Positions 13,587 to 13,920 of a stretch of DNA of 13,920 nt are shown here, piece by piece. This DNA comes from Flavobacterium sp. UBA6195 (GTDB lineage Bacteria > Bacteroidota > Bacteroidia > Flavobacteriales > Flavobacteriaceae). The position numbers and the translations under genes are program-made. The notes beneath the pieces were generated by a model. The model did not search any database. It saw only the letters and a list, made by a program, of their open reading frames with translations, and was not told the origin of the DNA. The stretch covers positions 1-13,920 of the forward strand of contig NZ_DITB01000075.1 of NCBI RefSeq assembly GCF_002422095.1, read 5' to 3'. The number at the start of each line of letters is the position of its first letter. The first letter of the stretch is position 1.

Positions 13587-13920
13587 ATGTCAAATTCATT
13601 ATTCCAACAATTCAAAACCAATATTTCTGGTATTGCTTTACCTGAGAAATTCACGTTTCCTTTTTATTACGAGCCGCATGAATTGAGCATTATTGCGGCT
13701 AATGAATTGCAATCGTATTTGGAAACACAAACCGATTTTGAACACAATTTTGGATTGAAAGAAAATCAAGAAGGTTTGGTAATAGGCAAAATGTTTGGGG
13801 TTTTGGTTTGTCAAAATCAAGATGGAGAATTAGGGTATTTATGGGCGTTTTCAGGAAAATTGGCGGGTGTGAATCATCTTCCCTATTTCGTGCCAACCAT
13901 TTTTGATATGTTGCACGAAG
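13587..13920 (+). CDS. RluA-like pseudouridine synthase, N-terminal part (partial)
   Basis: An ATG at 13587 opens a frame that runs uninterrupted to the window end (111 codons). The N-terminus reads MSNSLFQQFKTNISGIALPEKF, then FYYEPHELSIIAANELQSYLE, with MFGVLVCQNQDGELGYLWAFSGKLAG and HLPYFVPTIFDML at the end. From memory this resembles the N-terminal extension of the roughly 550-residue RluA-family pseudouridine synthases annotated in Bacteroidetes, which modify tRNA or 23S rRNA uridines. The catalytic domain lies beyond the window, so the call cannot be confirmed here. A -7 box ends only 4 bp before the ATG. Confidence 0.7.
   Translation, partial: MSNSLFQQFKTNISGIALPEKFTFPFYYEPHELSIIAANELQSYLETQTDFEHNFGLKENQEGLVIGKMFGVLVCQNQDGELGYLWAFSGKLAGVNHLPYFVPTIFDMLHE

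Overview
The window looks like chromosomal DNA from a low-GC member of the Flavobacteriaceae, probably Flavobacterium or a close relative. This is inferred from four things. The start regions lack Shine-Dalgarno sequences. Several genes are preceded by the Bacteroidetes -7 box TAnnTTTG. The signal peptides end in the flavobacterial style (SHSQ, VYSQ, LFCQ). The gene families also fit, including an HU-HIG-type DNA-binding protein, an S9 oligopeptidase and a propeller lipoprotein. No rRNA, tRNA, CRISPR array, transposase or phage gene was found.

Layout. 1-163 is a repeat-bearing upstream region that supplies the promoter of a YebC/TACO1-family gene (164-883), which ends in a strong terminator. 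Two small exported proteins of unknown role follow (993-1806). The 1807-2287 gap holds a tandem array of a 153-bp unit. Each unit carries a hairpin, a bidirectional terminator and a copy of the last 21 codons of the neighbouring PLP-dependent cysteine/cystathionine synthase gene (2288-3328, minus). An exported oligopeptidase B-like S9 peptidase (3468-5603, minus) is divergent from a YbaB/EbfC nucleoid-associated protein (5667-5990). An HU-like protein (6190-6573) follows, and its promoter sits at the end of four 22-bp iterons. On the minus strand come a TSUP transporter, a seven-repeat propeller lipoprotein and a threonine aldolase (6584-9541). A divergent region with a perfect 20-bp inverted repeat leads into prfB, which is read through a programmed +1 frameshift (9716-10811). 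Downstream are an acyl-CoA (methylcrotonyl-type) carboxylase beta subunit and a small membrane protein. A ParE/RelE-type toxin-antitoxin pair (13019-13530, minus) is divergent from the 5' part of an RluA-like pseudouridine synthase that runs off the window.

Most genes are housekeeping and have no obvious functional link to each other. Translation and nucleoid functions recur: YebC, RF2 and the RluA-like protein; YbaB and HU-like. The most unusual structures are non-coding: the 22-bp iteron array at the HU-like promoter, the 153-bp array with repeated gene 3' ends, the recoding site in prfB, and two flavobacterial-looking intergenic palindromic repeats. I did not find a clear new multi-gene system.
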